DNA from: Sandaracinus amylolyticus
Lineage (GTDB): Bacteria > Myxococcota_A > Polyangia > Polyangiales > Sandaracinaceae
Assembly (NCBI RefSeq): GCF_000737325.1
Contig: NZ_CP011125.1
Span: 8,308,001 to 8,372,000, forward strand
Direction: 5' to 3'
DNA: 64,000 nucleotides
Shown in pieces: positions 9,823 through 17,391 of this stretch. Numbering within the stretch: the stretch's first letter is position 1; every line of letters begins with the position of its first letter. The translations under genes and the position numbers were made by a program. A model generated the notes under the pieces. That model did no database searches and was not told the origin of the DNA. It worked only from the letters and a program-made list of their open reading frames with translations.

Positions 9823-9862
9823 TGACGTCGTATTGACGGCACTGACGTCGTATTGACGGCAC
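9823..9862. repeat. perfect tandem duplication of a 20-mer
   Basis: TGACGTCGTATTGACGGCAC occurs twice head to tail with no mismatch (9823-9842 and 9843-9862). Each copy holds TGACGTC and TTGACG, so the duplication doubles a potential activator site or a -35-like element. Confidence 0.8.
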
Positions 9863-9980
9863 GACGCTCTTGCGCGCCGGTCTTCAGAGAACTCAACCGC
9901 AGGCTCTCCGCGTCCTGACGACGCTGGATCTCAGTCCATGTGGCTCGAGCGGAAAGCGTCGCGTAGACCGCTCTCTTGAA

Positions 9981-9996
9981 ACCGTTCGGAAACGGT
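9981..9996. promoter_or_regulatory. inverted repeat ACCGTT-CGGA-AACGGT
   Basis: Two 6-nt arms separated by 4 nt, 233 bp upstream of the DUF429 gene start. It shares the AACCG/CGGTT half-site with the palindromes at 9479 and 13318. Confidence 0.35.
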
Positions 9997-10228
9997 CTTT
10001 CGTCGCGCTCCAAGTCGAGTCGACTCTAATCAGCCAGTTCAACCCGGCATCCGTCACGGGCTATCCCGTTGAGAGCGTTCGACCGAAGCGCTAGTTGCAA
10101 ACTCAGAATATTGAAGAATGGCGAGAACGCCGGCAGCCTCGGGCCGGGGTGTGGTTGCCAGCGTGACGACCTCACTCGCATCACAGGTTCGCTCGAGCAG
10201 CGGGTCAGTGATGTGAGACGATGCGCAG

Positions 10229-10936
10229 ATGCTGACGCTCGGGATCGACCTCGGCGCACAAGCGAACGAGACCTACGGTTGCGCGATCGACTGGTCCGGG
10301 GGAGCCTGTCGGGTTGCGGCGCTGCACCCGAAACTCGACGACGAGCGTCTCGTGAAGCTCGTCACCGATGACGCGTTCGCCGCGATCGGCGTCGACGTGC
10401 CGTTCGGCTGGCCCGTTGCGTTCGTAGAGCTCCTCACGGCCCGGGGGTCCGCGCAATCGTGGAGCGTCGACGCCGCGAGGCTTCGGCTTCGAGACACCGA
10501 TCGCCACTGCAAGCGCCTGACGGGCAAGGACCCGCTCTCGGTCTCGTCCGATCGGATCGCCGCGCCGGCGATGCGGTGGCGGCTGCTCGCGACACGCGTC
10601 GCGTCGGCATCCGCCCGGCTCCATGAGGTCTACCCGGGCAGCGCGCTCGCGGTCTGGAGCTTGGAACACAAGGCGTACAAGAACGCCGACCAGCGGGACG
10701 CGCGAATCCGCATCCTCTCGGCGCTGCGCGCGAAGCTCTCACTCTGCGTCGTGGACGCCGATGCCGAGTGCCTCGCGACGTGTGCCGACGCCCTCGACGC
10801 GCTCGTCGCGAGCCTCATCGCGCGCGCAGTGGCGCTCGGGCGCGTGCACCCGATCCCGCCGGACCTCGAAGCGGCGGCAGCATGCGAGGGTTGGATCCAG
10901 ATCCCCACTTGCAACGTCGCAGAGCTGCGCTGCTAG
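10229..10936 (+). CDS. DUF429 family protein (predicted RNase H-fold nuclease)
   Basis: 235 residues with the DUF429 layout: an N-terminal acidic beta-strand motif (LTLGIDLGAQ), a second Asp motif (AIGVDVPFGWP, residues ~52-62), a Tyr/Pro motif (LHEVYPGSALAVW, ~135-147) and a C-terminal helix with CADALDALVASLIARAVALG. These correspond to the spread acidic residues of RNase H-like folds, so nucleic-acid hydrolysis is predicted by family, not proven. It stands alone 114 bp before the PD-(D/E)XK-like gene on the same strand. Cargo of a mobile island. Confidence 0.8.
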   Translation: MLTLGIDLGAQANETYGCAIDWSGGACRVAALHPKLDDERLVKLVTDDAFAAIGVDVPFGWPVAFVELLTARGSAQSWSVDAARLRLRDTDRHCKRLTGKDPLSVSSDRIAAPAMRWRLLATRVASASARLHEVYPGSALAVWSLEHKAYKNADQRDARIRILSALRAKLSLCVVDADAECLATCADALDALVASLIARAVALGRVHPIPPDLEAAAACEGWIQIPTCNVAELRC

Positions 10937-11050
10937 CACGCAGTCGCCGTAAGTCTCGCGGTCAGTTCCGCTGCGACGGGCGCTCGCGCGTGCGCGGCGT
11001 TCTGTCGCGCTTGGAGATCACGGCTCCATCGCGCTATCGATCGGGCTCGA

Positions 11051-12418
11051 ATGAGCGACCTCTCCGACGCACTCGAGCAACTCGATCGCTTGCATCAGTT
11101 CTTCGCAGATCGCGGTGATGCTGACGTTTATGCGGAGCTGTACCGCTTCGTCGCGGCGCTCGAGGCCGACGCGAGAACCAGCTCCGTCTTCGCGGAGCTC
11201 GTCGAGGAATGCGTCGAACGTCTCCGCGCCGCTCAAGCTCAGGACGAAGCCATCGCCCGGGAGGTCGTCGAGCTTCGAAGGGAGATTGTGCTCGAATTGC
11301 CGCAGCTCGAGGACAAGCCGCAAGACGTCGCAAGCGGCCCGGACGTCGACCCGTTTCCACGGCAGTGGTCGCTGGCACGCTTCGACGAGTTGGCCGCGGG
11401 AACGAGCTCCATCCGGTTCTCTCTCCTCGCACGCGACATCGACGACGGCTCGCTCGCGACGAAACTCATTCGAATCCTCGAGAGCCGGCTCCGTCGGATG
11501 GGCGAGGACGAGTTGTTCCCAAACGAACCGGGAGCAGCAACACCTTCGAGCGAGTTCATCCGAAGTGTCTCCAGGATCAAGCGCCGCCACCAGCACTTCG
11601 TGCGCGATTGGCTGCTCTACACGCGGACCGACGGATGCGCTTCCGCGCTGCGGATCCTCGGCATTGCTCGTGACGTCAACCCGAAACCGCGAGCATTGAG
11701 CACTGACCTCGCCCTGTTCGCGCTTCTCGAGGAAGCGTGGGTGGAGGTGGCCTATCCGTTCCGCAACCTGCGCGCGAATACGTTTGGCGAGCGAGTCGAG
11801 ATGGCGAACACGCCACGCGACGCCGAGCTCGTCGCGATGATTCGCACCGAGGCCCGACGCGCATACGAGGAAACTCGCCGACGCCTGCTCTCGATGCGAT
11901 CCCACCGCGCGCTCGTGCTCCGGTTCGCGCAGTGGGTTCAGCTCTACGGACGCAACGAGCTGTACGACCTCGCCAAGAATACGCCCGGCAAAGTCGAGGA
12001 CGTGCTCACACAGCAGCTCGCGCGCTTTCTGTTCGAGCGCGGGCTTAACCCACTCACGAAAGCCAACGTCGGCCCGTCGCAGCCGGACCTGCTGGATCCG
12101 ACCACGCGATGGAGCTTCTACGTCGAAGCGAAGCAGTACAATGAGGCGGGCAGGAGTGTCGTGAAGAAGGCGGTCAGACAGATCGCCGACACGCTGCTCC
12201 CGTTGCGCGCGCTGCCGAACGGCATCCGGGAAGCATTCCTCGTCGTGTTTCGCGTGGGAGGCCCGCGGCTCGTGCTCCCGCCGGAGGTGCCCGTCGATGG
12301 TGTCCGCATCTGGCCGGTGCTGGTGGACATCGCGCCGAGTTCCGAAGCGAACTCGCACCAGAAGCACACGCCGATCGTGGTCTCGCTCGAGGAGCTGCTC
12401 GCGCACGACGAGCAATGA
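11051..12418 (+). CDS. large helical protein with C-terminal PD-(D/E)XK nuclease-like domain
   Basis: 455 residues. Residues 1-300 are helical with no recognised family. Residues ~315-380 show a nuclease-type arrangement: VEDVLTQQLARFLFERGLN, then SQPDLLD, then WSFYVEAKQY, i.e. an early Glu, an Asp and E-x-K on adjacent strands, as in Holliday-resolvase/Mrr-like folds. A GTG-free ATG start at 11051 has no strong ribosome site. It faces a 171-residue gene that ends 110 bp away. Within an island beside a type I R-M system, a defence nuclease is a reasonable hypothesis; it could also be a housekeeping repair factor. Confidence 0.6.
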   Translation: MSDLSDALEQLDRLHQFFADRGDADVYAELYRFVAALEADARTSSVFAELVEECVERLRAAQAQDEAIAREVVELRREIVLELPQLEDKPQDVASGPDVDPFPRQWSLARFDELAAGTSSIRFSLLARDIDDGSLATKLIRILESRLRRMGEDELFPNEPGAATPSSEFIRSVSRIKRRHQHFVRDWLLYTRTDGCASALRILGIARDVNPKPRALSTDLALFALLEEAWVEVAYPFRNLRANTFGERVEMANTPRDAELVAMIRTEARRAYEETRRRLLSMRSHRALVLRFAQWVQLYGRNELYDLAKNTPGKVEDVLTQQLARFLFERGLNPLTKANVGPSQPDLLDPTTRWSFYVEAKQYNEAGRSVVKKAVRQIADTLLPLRALPNGIREAFLVVFRVGGPRLVLPPEVPVDGVRIWPVLVDIAPSSEANSHQKHTPIVVSLEELLAHDEQ

Positions 12419-12528
12419 GATACCTTGATAGCTTTCCCACGCTCGTTGACGCGCGCGCAAGGATCCGAGCGACCCTGGTGGCCCAGTTGGGCGGGCGAGT
12501 TCTGGGCGCGCCTCGGGACGTGACGCGC

Positions 12529-13044
12529 CTACACGAGCAGTACGGGCAGCGCGATGCTCGAAAGCCGGTCGCGAAACTCCAGAAGTTTCTTCCGGCTCAT
12601 CTGGCCCACTTGGTCGCGCTTGCGATAGAGCTTCCCTGTCGAGAGGCAGAGTTTCAGACCCGTGCCGCGCTCGTGTGCGTGAGGATTCGAAGGAAAGTAG
12701 TCAGCATCGTACCTGTGGATCTCCCACAACCGCCCGTCTTGTTTGACGACCTTCTCAAGCAGCAGGTCGGACTCCCCCGGCGGCACTCCAACTTCTTCGT
12801 CTTTGAGGTGCAGCGTTGCGAGGACGACGGGCGACGCAGGCCAGTCGTAGGCCGCAAGCTGCTCAGCGATCGTCGAGGCGTCCCCAACCGCGCCGACGAG
12901 ATGGCGTTCTTCTCGTACGCTCAGATGGACGCAGAGTGCCTCGGCAACATCGCGGAACGTCGTGGGCACTCCGCGACTCCGCGACAAGATCTTTGCCGCT
13001 TCGTCAATGGCAGCAATGGTCTGGGCAATCGGGTCAATCGTCAT
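12529..13044 (-). CDS. unknown protein convergent with the PD-(D/E)XK-like gene
   Basis: 171 residues. The N-terminal half looks helical (TIDPIAQTIAAIDEAAKILSRSRGVP, FRDVAEALCVHLSVREERHLVGAV). The C-terminal third has a distinctive block, WEIHRYDADYFPSNPHAHE then GTGLKLCLSTGKLYRKRD, with conserved-looking His, Asp and Asn; this could be a small catalytic or nucleic-acid-binding unit. I do not recognise the family. Convergent placement argues against simple co-transcription with the neighbour at 11051-12418. Confidence 0.6.
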   Translation of the reverse strand: MTIDPIAQTIAAIDEAAKILSRSRGVPTTFRDVAEALCVHLSVREERHLVGAVGDASTIAEQLAAYDWPASPVVLATLHLKDEEVGVPPGESDLLLEKVVKQDGRLWEIHRYDADYFPSNPHAHERGTGLKLCLSTGKLYRKRDQVGQMSRKKLLEFRDRLSSIALPVLLV

Positions 13045-13381
13045 GCGACAACGCTCCGGGAATTCATTCTGACTGATCTATCACCCCGACAACCGTCCGT
13101 TCGTTGGGACGCCAGACTGATTACGAAGGCGAGATCACCCGACTATGGAGCCTGACGATCCGTGCGGCGAGCCCACGCAGCGAAAGGACCCCGGCCTCCC
13201 CGCGCTGGAAGCGAGTCAACAAGCAATCACGCAGTAGTCGAGCCGTTCGACGGAACCCACAGTTCCGCCTGCTTCCGGCTGGGCGCGGACCACGCAACAG
13301 CGCTACAGCAATGCTCGCCGAAACCGTTTTCGGTAGGGCGGCCGCGCGTACAGGGCGTCCCGCCCATTGCCGGAGGACGAT
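13045..13381. other. 337-bp gene-free region before the integration module
   Basis: No credible gene. It holds CCGAAA-CCGT-TTTCGG at 13318-13333, an inverted repeat 48 bp before the excisionase-like start and akin to the palindrome at 9479. It probably contains the promoter of the xis-int cluster. Confidence 0.5.
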
Positions 13382-13717
13382 ATGACCACCGAGGTTGACC
13401 TCGCGCGACACGTGGCGGGCAGGATCGTCGTCGTAACCACCGAAGAGCTCGCAGCCCTCCTAGAGTCAGCCGTTCGGCGCGCACTCGATTCTCTTGAGGG
13501 TAGGTCGGCAGCACTCGAGTGGCTCGACGCGGCGGCAGCTGCGGAGTTGCTCCGCGTGCACCCCCGCACGATTGGCAAGCTGGTGCGGCAGCAAGGGTTG
13601 CCAGCGCACCGCATCGGCAAGCTCTACCGCTTCGAGCGTCGCGAGCTGCTCGCATGGATCGAGAAGCACCGCGCTCCTACGCCGAAGCACCTGCGCGAGT
13701 TTCGCGCCGTGCGCTAG
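13382..13717 (+). CDS. excisionase-like helix-turn-helix protein
   Basis: 111 residues; the ATG at 13382 has GGAGG 5 nt upstream, preferred over a TTG 15 nt earlier. Residues ~48-98 form a MerR-type winged HTH as in helix_turn_helix_17/excisionase proteins (LEWLDAAAAAELLRVHPRTIGKLVRQQGLPAHRIGKLYRFERRELLAWI). The N-terminal part (TTEVDLARHVAGRIVVVTTEELAALLESAVRRAL) resembles a dimerisation helix. Followed closely by a small gene and the integrase, so it likely controls integrase direction or expression. Confidence 0.75.
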   Translation: MTTEVDLARHVAGRIVVVTTEELAALLESAVRRALDSLEGRSAALEWLDAAAAAELLRVHPRTIGKLVRQQGLPAHRIGKLYRFERRELLAWIEKHRAPTPKHLREFRAVR

Positions 13718-13742
13718 TATCGTGTACAAGTAACCGACAGCC

Positions 13743-13958
13743 ATGAACGAGAGCAAGCCGCGTGGTCCCGGAGGACGCTCGCCGAGAGCCGATCGGGCGG
13801 CCGAAGTCCGTGTGACTGTACCCGCGACGCGAACCGAGCGCGATCGGTGGCGACACGCACATCGGGATCTCGGTTTAGCGATGGCGGAAACGGCGCGCGC
13901 AGCCTTCGAAAGCGTTGTGGCTCGAGCGGAGGCGAAGAGGAAGCGAGGCGACCGATGA
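13743..13958 (+). CDS. small basic protein between excisionase and integrase
   Basis: 71 residues, rich in Arg, with a central VRVTVPATRTERDRWRHAHRDLGLAMAETARAAFE that resembles a ribbon-helix-helix repressor (short beta strand followed by two helices). Its TGA overlaps the integrase ATG (ATGA), so the two are translationally coupled. A regulator of the integrase is likely by position; the family call is tentative. Confidence 0.55.
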   Translation: MNESKPRGPGGRSPRADRAAEVRVTVPATRTERDRWRHAHRDLGLAMAETARAAFESVVARAEAKRKRGDR

Positions 13959-15280
13959 CGAGTGGCCAACGGCGAACGAGTGGACGCGGCTCTGTCTATC
14001 GACGGTCCGGCACCCGGGTTTTCTGGTGCAAGTACGCCGGACCCGATGGACGTCGCGTCCAGGAGTCGACGGAGACAAGCGATCGGCGCGCGGCGCTGAG
14101 TTACCTGGCAAGCCGCGTCCGCGAGGTGGTCGACGGCACGTGGGCCCCGAAGAACGGCGCCCAACTGCCGGCAACGCGCACGTTCGAGGACGATTGGAAC
14201 GAGTGGCTCAAGGGGCGAGAGGACGTGAAGACGCTCGCCGACAACCGCTCCGCGGGCCGCGATCACATCCTGCCGGTGCTCGGGAACCTCGTCACGCGCG
14301 AAGTGACAACGGGCCAGATCGCCGATTTCCTTGCCGAGCTGCGGCGGAAAAAGAGCGCGAGGGGGACGCCACTCGCGAAGAACACGATCCGCAACATCAA
14401 CGCGCTGGTCGTGACGTTCTTCGCGGACATGGAGCAGCACGGGAAGATCGCGCGCACGCCGTACGCCGGGCTCCGCAAGAGCCAAAAACCGAAGAAGGCG
14501 TCACGCCACGAGATCGTCGCGGCAAAGCGCGTGTTCTCGCATCAAGAGGTCTCGACGCTCCTCTTCGACGTTCGCGTCGCGCAGGACCGTCGCGTGCTTT
14601 ACGCGCTCCAGTTCTTCACCGGGACGCGTTTCGGTGAGGCGGCTGGACTGCGCTGGCGCGACTACGACTCCGCGGCAGAGCCGCTCGGTGTGATTCGCAT
14701 CACTCACCAGTACGAGGATCTGCCGCTCAAGGGGAAGCGTGCAGAGCCGGGCCCGCCGCGCACCGCGCCCGTGCACCCGCAGCTCGCGGCCATGCTCGCC
14801 GCGTGGAAGCACCAGGGATTTCCGATGCAGTTCGGGCGGCCGCCGCAGCCCGACGATTTCATCTGCCCCCAGAGCTCCGGCGAGTGCCGAAAGCTTCGAA
14901 CGGTGGACAAGCAGCTCCTCGTCGATTGCGCCGCGGTGCGAGTTCCCTCGACGGGCCAGACGCATGCGTTCCGACGTGCGTTCAAGACCATCGCCGTCGC
15001 AAACGGCGCTCCCGAGGTCTGGATCGAGCGCATCATCCACAACGCTGCGGGTGGCGTCGCGGAAGGCTACCTGGCGGACGATTACCCGGCGATGTGCCGG
15101 GCGGTTCAGTGCATCCCGGTGACCGCGCCGAGCCCCGGCGACGTTGTGCCTCTGCGAGCGACCGCGGATGAACTGCCGATAGACCCCCCGGGGCAGCCCG
15201 GCGGCGGTTCGCGCCCGCGCCGTGGCTACAGTCGTGGCTACAGTCGCCGCTCCACGGCTCGGTTTGCTTTGAAAACGGAT
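13955..15280 (+). CDS. tyrosine recombinase (island integrase), C-terminus unresolved
   Basis: Phage-type integrase starting at the ATG of an ATGA overlap. Residues ~1-60 form an AP2-like arm-binding domain (RGSVYRRSGTRVFWCKYAGPDGRRVQ), ~65-160 the SAM-like core-binding domain (TFEDDWNEWLK...), and ~195-390 the catalytic domain with the first Arg (FTGTRFGEAAGLRW), HxxR (THAFRRAFK) and a C-terminal VAEGYLADDY holding the likely nucleophile. The domain ends near 15150, but no in-frame stop occurs before the tRNA gene at 15280; the frame stays open to 17308, antisense to the TROVE gene. The end given is the island boundary, not a stop codon. Confidence 0.85.
15221..15244. repeat. tandem 12-mer CGTGGCTACAGT x2 beside the attachment site
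   Basis: Two identical head-to-tail copies (15221-15232, 15233-15244) lie 36 bp from the tRNA-Glu 3' end, on the island side. Short direct repeats in this position are typical of arm-type integrase binding sites. Confidence 0.5.
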
Positions 15281-15330
15281 ACTGGTGACGGGAGTCGAAC
15301 CCGCGGCCTCTCGACTGAGAATCGAGCGAT
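15280..15330. other. putative att site in the 3' half of tRNA-Glu
   Basis: The integrase gene runs into the 3' end of the tRNA on the opposite strand, the usual geometry for tRNA-integrated islands. The core should lie within the T-arm/anticodon-arm half of the tRNA. The matching second copy would be left of the window and is not present within 1-15279. Confidence 0.45.
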
Positions 15331-15356
15331 CCCATCCCGACGGGATCTCCACCAGC
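15280..15356 (-). tRNA. tRNA-Glu(CTC)-like; probable island integration target
   Basis: A full cloverleaf can be drawn: acceptor GCTGGTG/CACCAGT (first pair G-T), D-stem GATC/GATC with a GG-containing loop, anticodon arm CTCGA-TTCTCAG-TCGAG (anticodon CTC at 34-36, T33 and A37 present), five-base variable loop, T-arm GCGGG-TTCGACT-CCCGT and discriminator A. CCA is not encoded. It is last in the tRNA-like array read right to left. The G-T first pair and A73 are unusual for Glu, so the identity by charging is less sure than the anticodon. Confidence 0.75.
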
Positions 15357-15387
15357 GTGAAGGTCGAACACGAAGCCGTGCGCGGAG

Positions 15388-15459
15388 AGCGGATGGGGGG
15401 AGTCGCACCCCCGAGGTCTCGGATGGCGCCCGAGATCCGGCGCTCGCCGGGTCACCCGC
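15388..15459 (-). tRNA. non-canonical tRNA-Gly(GCC)-like
   Basis: Acceptor GCGGGTG/CATCCGC with discriminator T, as in bacterial tRNA-Gly; anticodon arm CTCGG-GCGCCAT-CCGAG (GCC at 34-36 but C instead of T at 33); T-arm GGGGG-TGCGACT-CCCCC. The D-arm is CCGG-CGAGCG-CCGG, lacking the G18G19 pair, and the T-loop has G at position 55. The double change removes the normal D-loop/T-loop contact on both sides. Could be a specialised non-translational tRNA or a decayed gene; the intact stems favour a retained structure. Confidence 0.5.
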
Positions 15460-15545
15460 GAAGAACAAAGGGCCGACCAATCAAGTGCGACCGAGAGCCC
15501 TGTACTCTCGTGCGGCATTCGGCCCGGGATCGATCAGGGCGCGAA

Positions 15546-15590
15546 GCTGCCCCGCCCTTCTCCGTCTCTCGGAGGCCCAGGCGGGGCAGC
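15546..15590 (-). terminator. long hairpin after the TROVE gene
   Basis: GCTGCCCCGCC (15546-15556) and GGCGGGGCAGC (15580-15590) pair over 11 bp; an inner CTCCG/CGGAG stem sits inside. It starts 11 nt past the stop codon. No T-run follows, so it may terminate factor-independently only weakly, protect the 3' end, or be a small structured RNA. Confidence 0.5.
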
Positions 15591-15601
15591 TCTTCCCTCG
15601 C

Positions 15602-17188
15602 TCACGCGGTCTCGATCTCCATCCGCTGGATCACGTCGACCCAGCCTGCCCCCTCGCCCCGCGCCTGCGCGAAGGCGGCGATCACGTCGAACACGCGGTC
15701 GGAGAAACCTCCGACGTTGAGCACGTCGTCGCGATCGGGCGCCTGCGTGTGCGCGTAGGGCTGGAGATCGATGCAGACGAGCTTGGCGCGCGGGCAGCGC
15801 GCCTTGAGCTTCGCCCACTCGGTCATCGTCGCCGACGCACCGTGCCCAGAAGCAGAGCCGCGCGCGGACGCGTCGACCCAGGACTGGTTGTCGGAGACGT
15901 ACACCACGAGATCCGCGTGCTCGCGCTTCTCGTTGAGATGCGCGAGGGGCAGCGACACCGAGGTGCCGCCGCCGCCGACCGCCGCGAGCTTCGTCGCGTT
16001 GGTCAGCACGGTGTCGCGCGGCTCGAGCACGACGTCGCGCAGGCGATCGTCGAACGGGAGCACGCGCGCGTGCGTCGCGGTGCGGAGGAACGACGCGGCG
16101 ATCAACGCCGCCACGTCGACGCAGCGCACCGCGGTGGTCTGGCCCTCGCCGCGATCGCCGGTGACCGGCGACTGCATGGAGCCCGACACGTCGGGGAGCA
16201 CCCACACGCGGCCCTCGACGCGCGGCACGTTCGCGATCGCCATCTCGAGCGCGTCGTGCAGCGCCTCGACCACCACGCGCGGCAGATCCGATCCGCGCGT
16301 CGCGACGTACGCGATGAGGAGCTGGTACGGGAACACGCGCGACTTCGCGATCGCCTCGCGATCGCGCAGGCGCTCGGCGATGAGCTCCGGCATGCCGGGC
16401 ACGCCGAACACGCCGTGACGCGCGAACGTCGCGAGGTTCATGCGCGTCACCTGCCAACCCGCGTGCTTCGCGATCTCCACCCACTCGTTGGTGCCGAGCG
16501 GGAGCGACGTGAGCAGCTGGTACGGCACGTCGGGCACCTCGCCCGTCACGTCGGTCTTGTACTGCTCGAACGCGCGCACGAGCGGCGGCAGATCCTTCGC
16601 GTCGTAGGTGCGCCCGATCAAATACGCGTAGAGCGCGCGACGCGCCGGCGTGAGCGGCTTCGGGTGCACCATCTTCACGACGTCGGCGAGCGACGGGCGC
16701 TCACCGATCGACGCGCGGAAGAGCTCGTCGTCGTCCTGCGCGTCGAGCCAGCCACGCACCGCGCGCTTGGGGCGCGTCCCGAGCGATTTGCGCCCGATGC
16801 GGCCCGAGCGGACGATCTGCACGAACGTGCGGACCATGCGCGCGTTGTCGACGACGCGCGGGAACACCTTCGCGAAGAGCGTCGGATCGCGCAGCGACAG
16901 CACCGCGACGAGGAGCGCGGGCATGTCCTTCATGTGCGCCTCGCGACGCGCGTAGAGCGCGGTCTTCGCGAGGAACACGGGATCGACTTTCGTCGCGAGC
17001 GCGAGTGTCTGCTCGAGCTGGTTCTCGTCGGTCGCGTAGTACGTCGCGCCGAGGCATCCGGTCACCGCGAGCTGCGCGAGCGCGTGCTCCGCGGAGAACG
17101 CGTACGCGTTGCCGCCGGCCTCGTGGATCGTGTCGGTGCCCGGCAGGCGCGCGCCCGAGTACGTGCGGAAGAGCGTCGTGTTCACCAT
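15602..17188 (-). CDS. rsr: TROVE domain/vWA protein (Ro60/Rsr orthologue)
   Basis: 528 residues, typical length for bacterial Rsr. The N-terminal ~330 residues form the HEAT-repeat TROVE ring (AYAFSAEHALAQLAVTGCLGATYY, then ENQLEQTLALATKVDPVFLAK, and ARREAHMKDMPALLVAVLS). The C-terminal von Willebrand A domain has an intact MIDAS (DVSGSMQS at ~345; GGTSVSLPL; VYVSDNQSW). Known bacterial Ro60 proteins bind Y RNAs and misfolded or structured RNAs and pass them to exonucleases. The ATG has GAGGTG upstream. The gene is embedded in a tRNA-like array, with a Trp-like tRNA and a cloverleaf-like RNA directly upstream and Gly/Glu-like tRNAs downstream. Confidence 0.92.
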   Translation of the reverse strand: MVNTTLFRTYSGARLPGTDTIHEAGGNAYAFSAEHALAQLAVTGCLGATYYATDENQLEQTLALATKVDPVFLAKTALYARREAHMKDMPALLVAVLSLRDPTLFAKVFPRVVDNARMVRTFVQIVRSGRIGRKSLGTRPKRAVRGWLDAQDDDELFRASIGERPSLADVVKMVHPKPLTPARRALYAYLIGRTYDAKDLPPLVRAFEQYKTDVTGEVPDVPYQLLTSLPLGTNEWVEIAKHAGWQVTRMNLATFARHGVFGVPGMPELIAERLRDREAIAKSRVFPYQLLIAYVATRGSDLPRVVVEALHDALEMAIANVPRVEGRVWVLPDVSGSMQSPVTGDRGEGQTTAVRCVDVAALIAASFLRTATHARVLPFDDRLRDVVLEPRDTVLTNATKLAAVGGGGTSVSLPLAHLNEKREHADLVVYVSDNQSWVDASARGSASGHGASATMTEWAKLKARCPRAKLVCIDLQPYAHTQAPDRDDVLNVGGFSDRVFDVIAAFAQARGEGAGWVDVIQRMEIETA

Positions 17189-17214
17189 GGCTCATCACCT
17201 CACCTTCTTCTCCT

Positions 17215-17232
17215 CGCGCGACGATTCGCGCG
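17215..17232 (-). other. hairpin between Trp-like tRNA and rsr
   Basis: CGCGCGA-CGAT-TCGCGCG, a perfect 7-bp stem with a 4-nt loop, directly after the tRNA-like gene and before the rsr ribosome-binding site. It may separate the tRNA 3' end from the mRNA, for example as a processing guide. Confidence 0.4.
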
Positions 17233-17237
17233 CGTGA

Positions 17238-17306
17238 CACGCCACCCTGGAGTTGCACCAGGTCCACCGGGTTTTGGAGGCCCTTCGGCTCTGCAGCCTG
17301 TGACGT
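17238..17306 (-). tRNA. non-canonical tRNA-Trp(CCA)-like
   Basis: Acceptor ACGTCAC/GTGGCGT with discriminator G (as in bacterial tRNA-Trp); anticodon loop CTCCAAA, identical to the classical tRNA-Trp loop, but its stem keeps only three good pairs (GGG/CCC); T-arm CCTGG-TGCAACT-CCAGG. The D-arm is minimal (GCT-GCAG-AGC region) with no GG, and position 55 is G. The set of changes mirrors the Gly-like and Leu(GAG)-like genes. Decoding ability is doubtful; structural or decoy function is possible. Confidence 0.5.
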
Positions 17307-17310
17307 AGGT

Positions 17311-17379
17311 GAGTCGGGGAGATCGACCGAGAGGAGCTCGGCAGTGGGGGACTACGAGCGAACGCGGTCGCCCCGACTC
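17311..17379 (-). ncRNA. cloverleaf-like RNA without tRNA consensus (candidate Y-type RNA)
   Basis: GAGTCGGGG at 17311-17319 and CCCCGACTC at 17371-17379 form a perfect 9-bp closing stem 69 nt apart end to end. Inside, read on the minus strand, are three arms: GCGA-CCGCGT-TCGC, GTAGT-CCCCC-ACTGC and CCGAG-CTCCT-CTCGG. The layout copies a tRNA but lacks the TTC T-loop and a proper anticodon loop. It lies between the Asp- and Trp-like genes, just upstream of rsr. Bacterial Y RNAs are known to mimic tRNA and to be encoded next to rsr, which suggests the call; no sequence match was possible. Confidence 0.4.
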
Positions 17380-17391
17380 GTTCGTGGATCA

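Larger units (their letters stand above)
9442..10228. other. 787-bp gene-free region rich in palindromes
   Basis: No frame here has convincing codon use. The region separates the minus-strand ParB/GP88 operon from plus-strand genes and is more AT-rich than its surroundings. It contains several inverted repeats and one tandem duplication, listed separately, and is a likely bidirectional control region of the island or a replication/maintenance site. No origin-type iterons beyond the tandem 20-mer are seen. Confidence 0.55.

Noticed and set aside
9693-10013. 106-codon minus-strand frame in the palindrome region
   Set aside because: Composition is not gene-like, it covers the tandem 20-mer and has no ribosome site.
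13121-13411. 96-codon minus-strand frame
   Set aside because: Overlaps the excisionase promoter and start, with no homology or ribosome site.
1-15279. second attachment site inside the window
   Set aside because: I searched by eye for a repeat of the tRNA-Glu 3' half and found none; the left end must lie outside.
13847-17308. 1153-codon open frame as a single giant protein
   Set aside because: Only the first third (from 13955) is an integrase; the rest crosses two tRNA-like genes and the antisense of rsr.
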